Below, piece after piece: positions 63,999 to 64,000 of a DNA stretch of 64,000 bases. The DNA comes from Membranihabitans marinus (GTDB taxonomy: Bacteria > Bacteroidota > Bacteroidia > Chitinophagales > Saprospiraceae). Every line of letters begins with the position of its first letter. The first letter of the stretch is position 1. The notes beneath the pieces were generated by a model that was not told the DNA's origin, ran no database searches, and saw nothing but the letters and a program-made list of their open reading frames with translations. Location: the NCBI RefSeq assembly GCF_021729155.1, contig NZ_JAJQYA010000007.1:62001-126000 (forward strand), in the 5' to 3' direction. The translations under genes and the position numbers were made by a program.

Positions 63999-64000
63999 GA

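Overview
The window comes from the chromosome of a member of the Bacteroidota, AT-rich by eye. The evidence is three SusC/SusD outer-membrane pairs, an ECF sigma/FecR regulatory pair with its own SusC, a PorX response regulator (type IX secretion), many lipoproteins, and almost no Shine-Dalgarno sequences before starts. The mix of sugar-acid, sulfatase and haloperoxidase genes fits an environmental, probably marine, degrader of organic matter. The species cannot be named from the sequence alone.

Layout. 1-10.5 kb: the 3' part of gcvP, a small unknown protein, a c-type-cytochrome dehydrogenase lipoprotein, tRNA-Val(GAC), a Tat-exported TIM-barrel sugar isomerase, ApbE, and a SUMF1-fold protein paired with a Tat-exported Gfo/Idh/MocA oxidoreductase. 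Together these suggest periplasmic sugar oxidation. 10.6-22.4 kb: housekeeping and stress genes, namely aldehyde dehydrogenase, a YeaQ-type membrane protein, a beta-propeller lipoprotein, porX, an HD phosphohydrolase, an SRPBCC protein, a YD-like protein, and the overlapping sbcD-sbcC pair. 22.4-24 kb: a transposase/repeat island with an IS200-like REP-associated transposase (RAYT), a remnant of a second copy, long perfect palindromes and a 210-bp direct repeat. 24-27.6 kb: a compact galactonate/gluconate operon (dgoD, GntP permease, lactonase lipoprotein).

28.4-40.2 kb: a SusC/SusD locus followed by an FG-GAP/ASPIC lipoprotein, a vanadium-haloperoxidase-like lipoprotein and a sulfatase. 40.4-45.3 kb: an IS1182-type transposase remnant, the proline biosynthesis operon proC-proB-proA and tmk, all on the minus strand. 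45.8-47.7 kb: a secreted glycoside-hydrolase-like protein. 47.7-49 kb: a long non-coding stretch holding an array of hairpins. 49-62.1 kb: a sigma/FecR-controlled locus with two SusC/SusD pairs and a DUF1735-type lipoprotein, closed by a strong terminator. 62.4-63.9 kb: an IS5-type transposase gene broken by a frameshift.

The most unusual signal is a family of modular structured repeats seen at three places (about 23.62, 48.0-48.4 and 63.94 kb). Up to three consecutive hairpins are joined by conserved linkers and have conserved loops. Their stem sequences differ from copy to copy but remain self-complementary. The large array at 48 kb is bounded by a 12-bp direct repeat that looks like a target-site duplication, and the other two copies lie beside transposase genes. 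I do not recognise this family, and it is the best candidate here for something undescribed.
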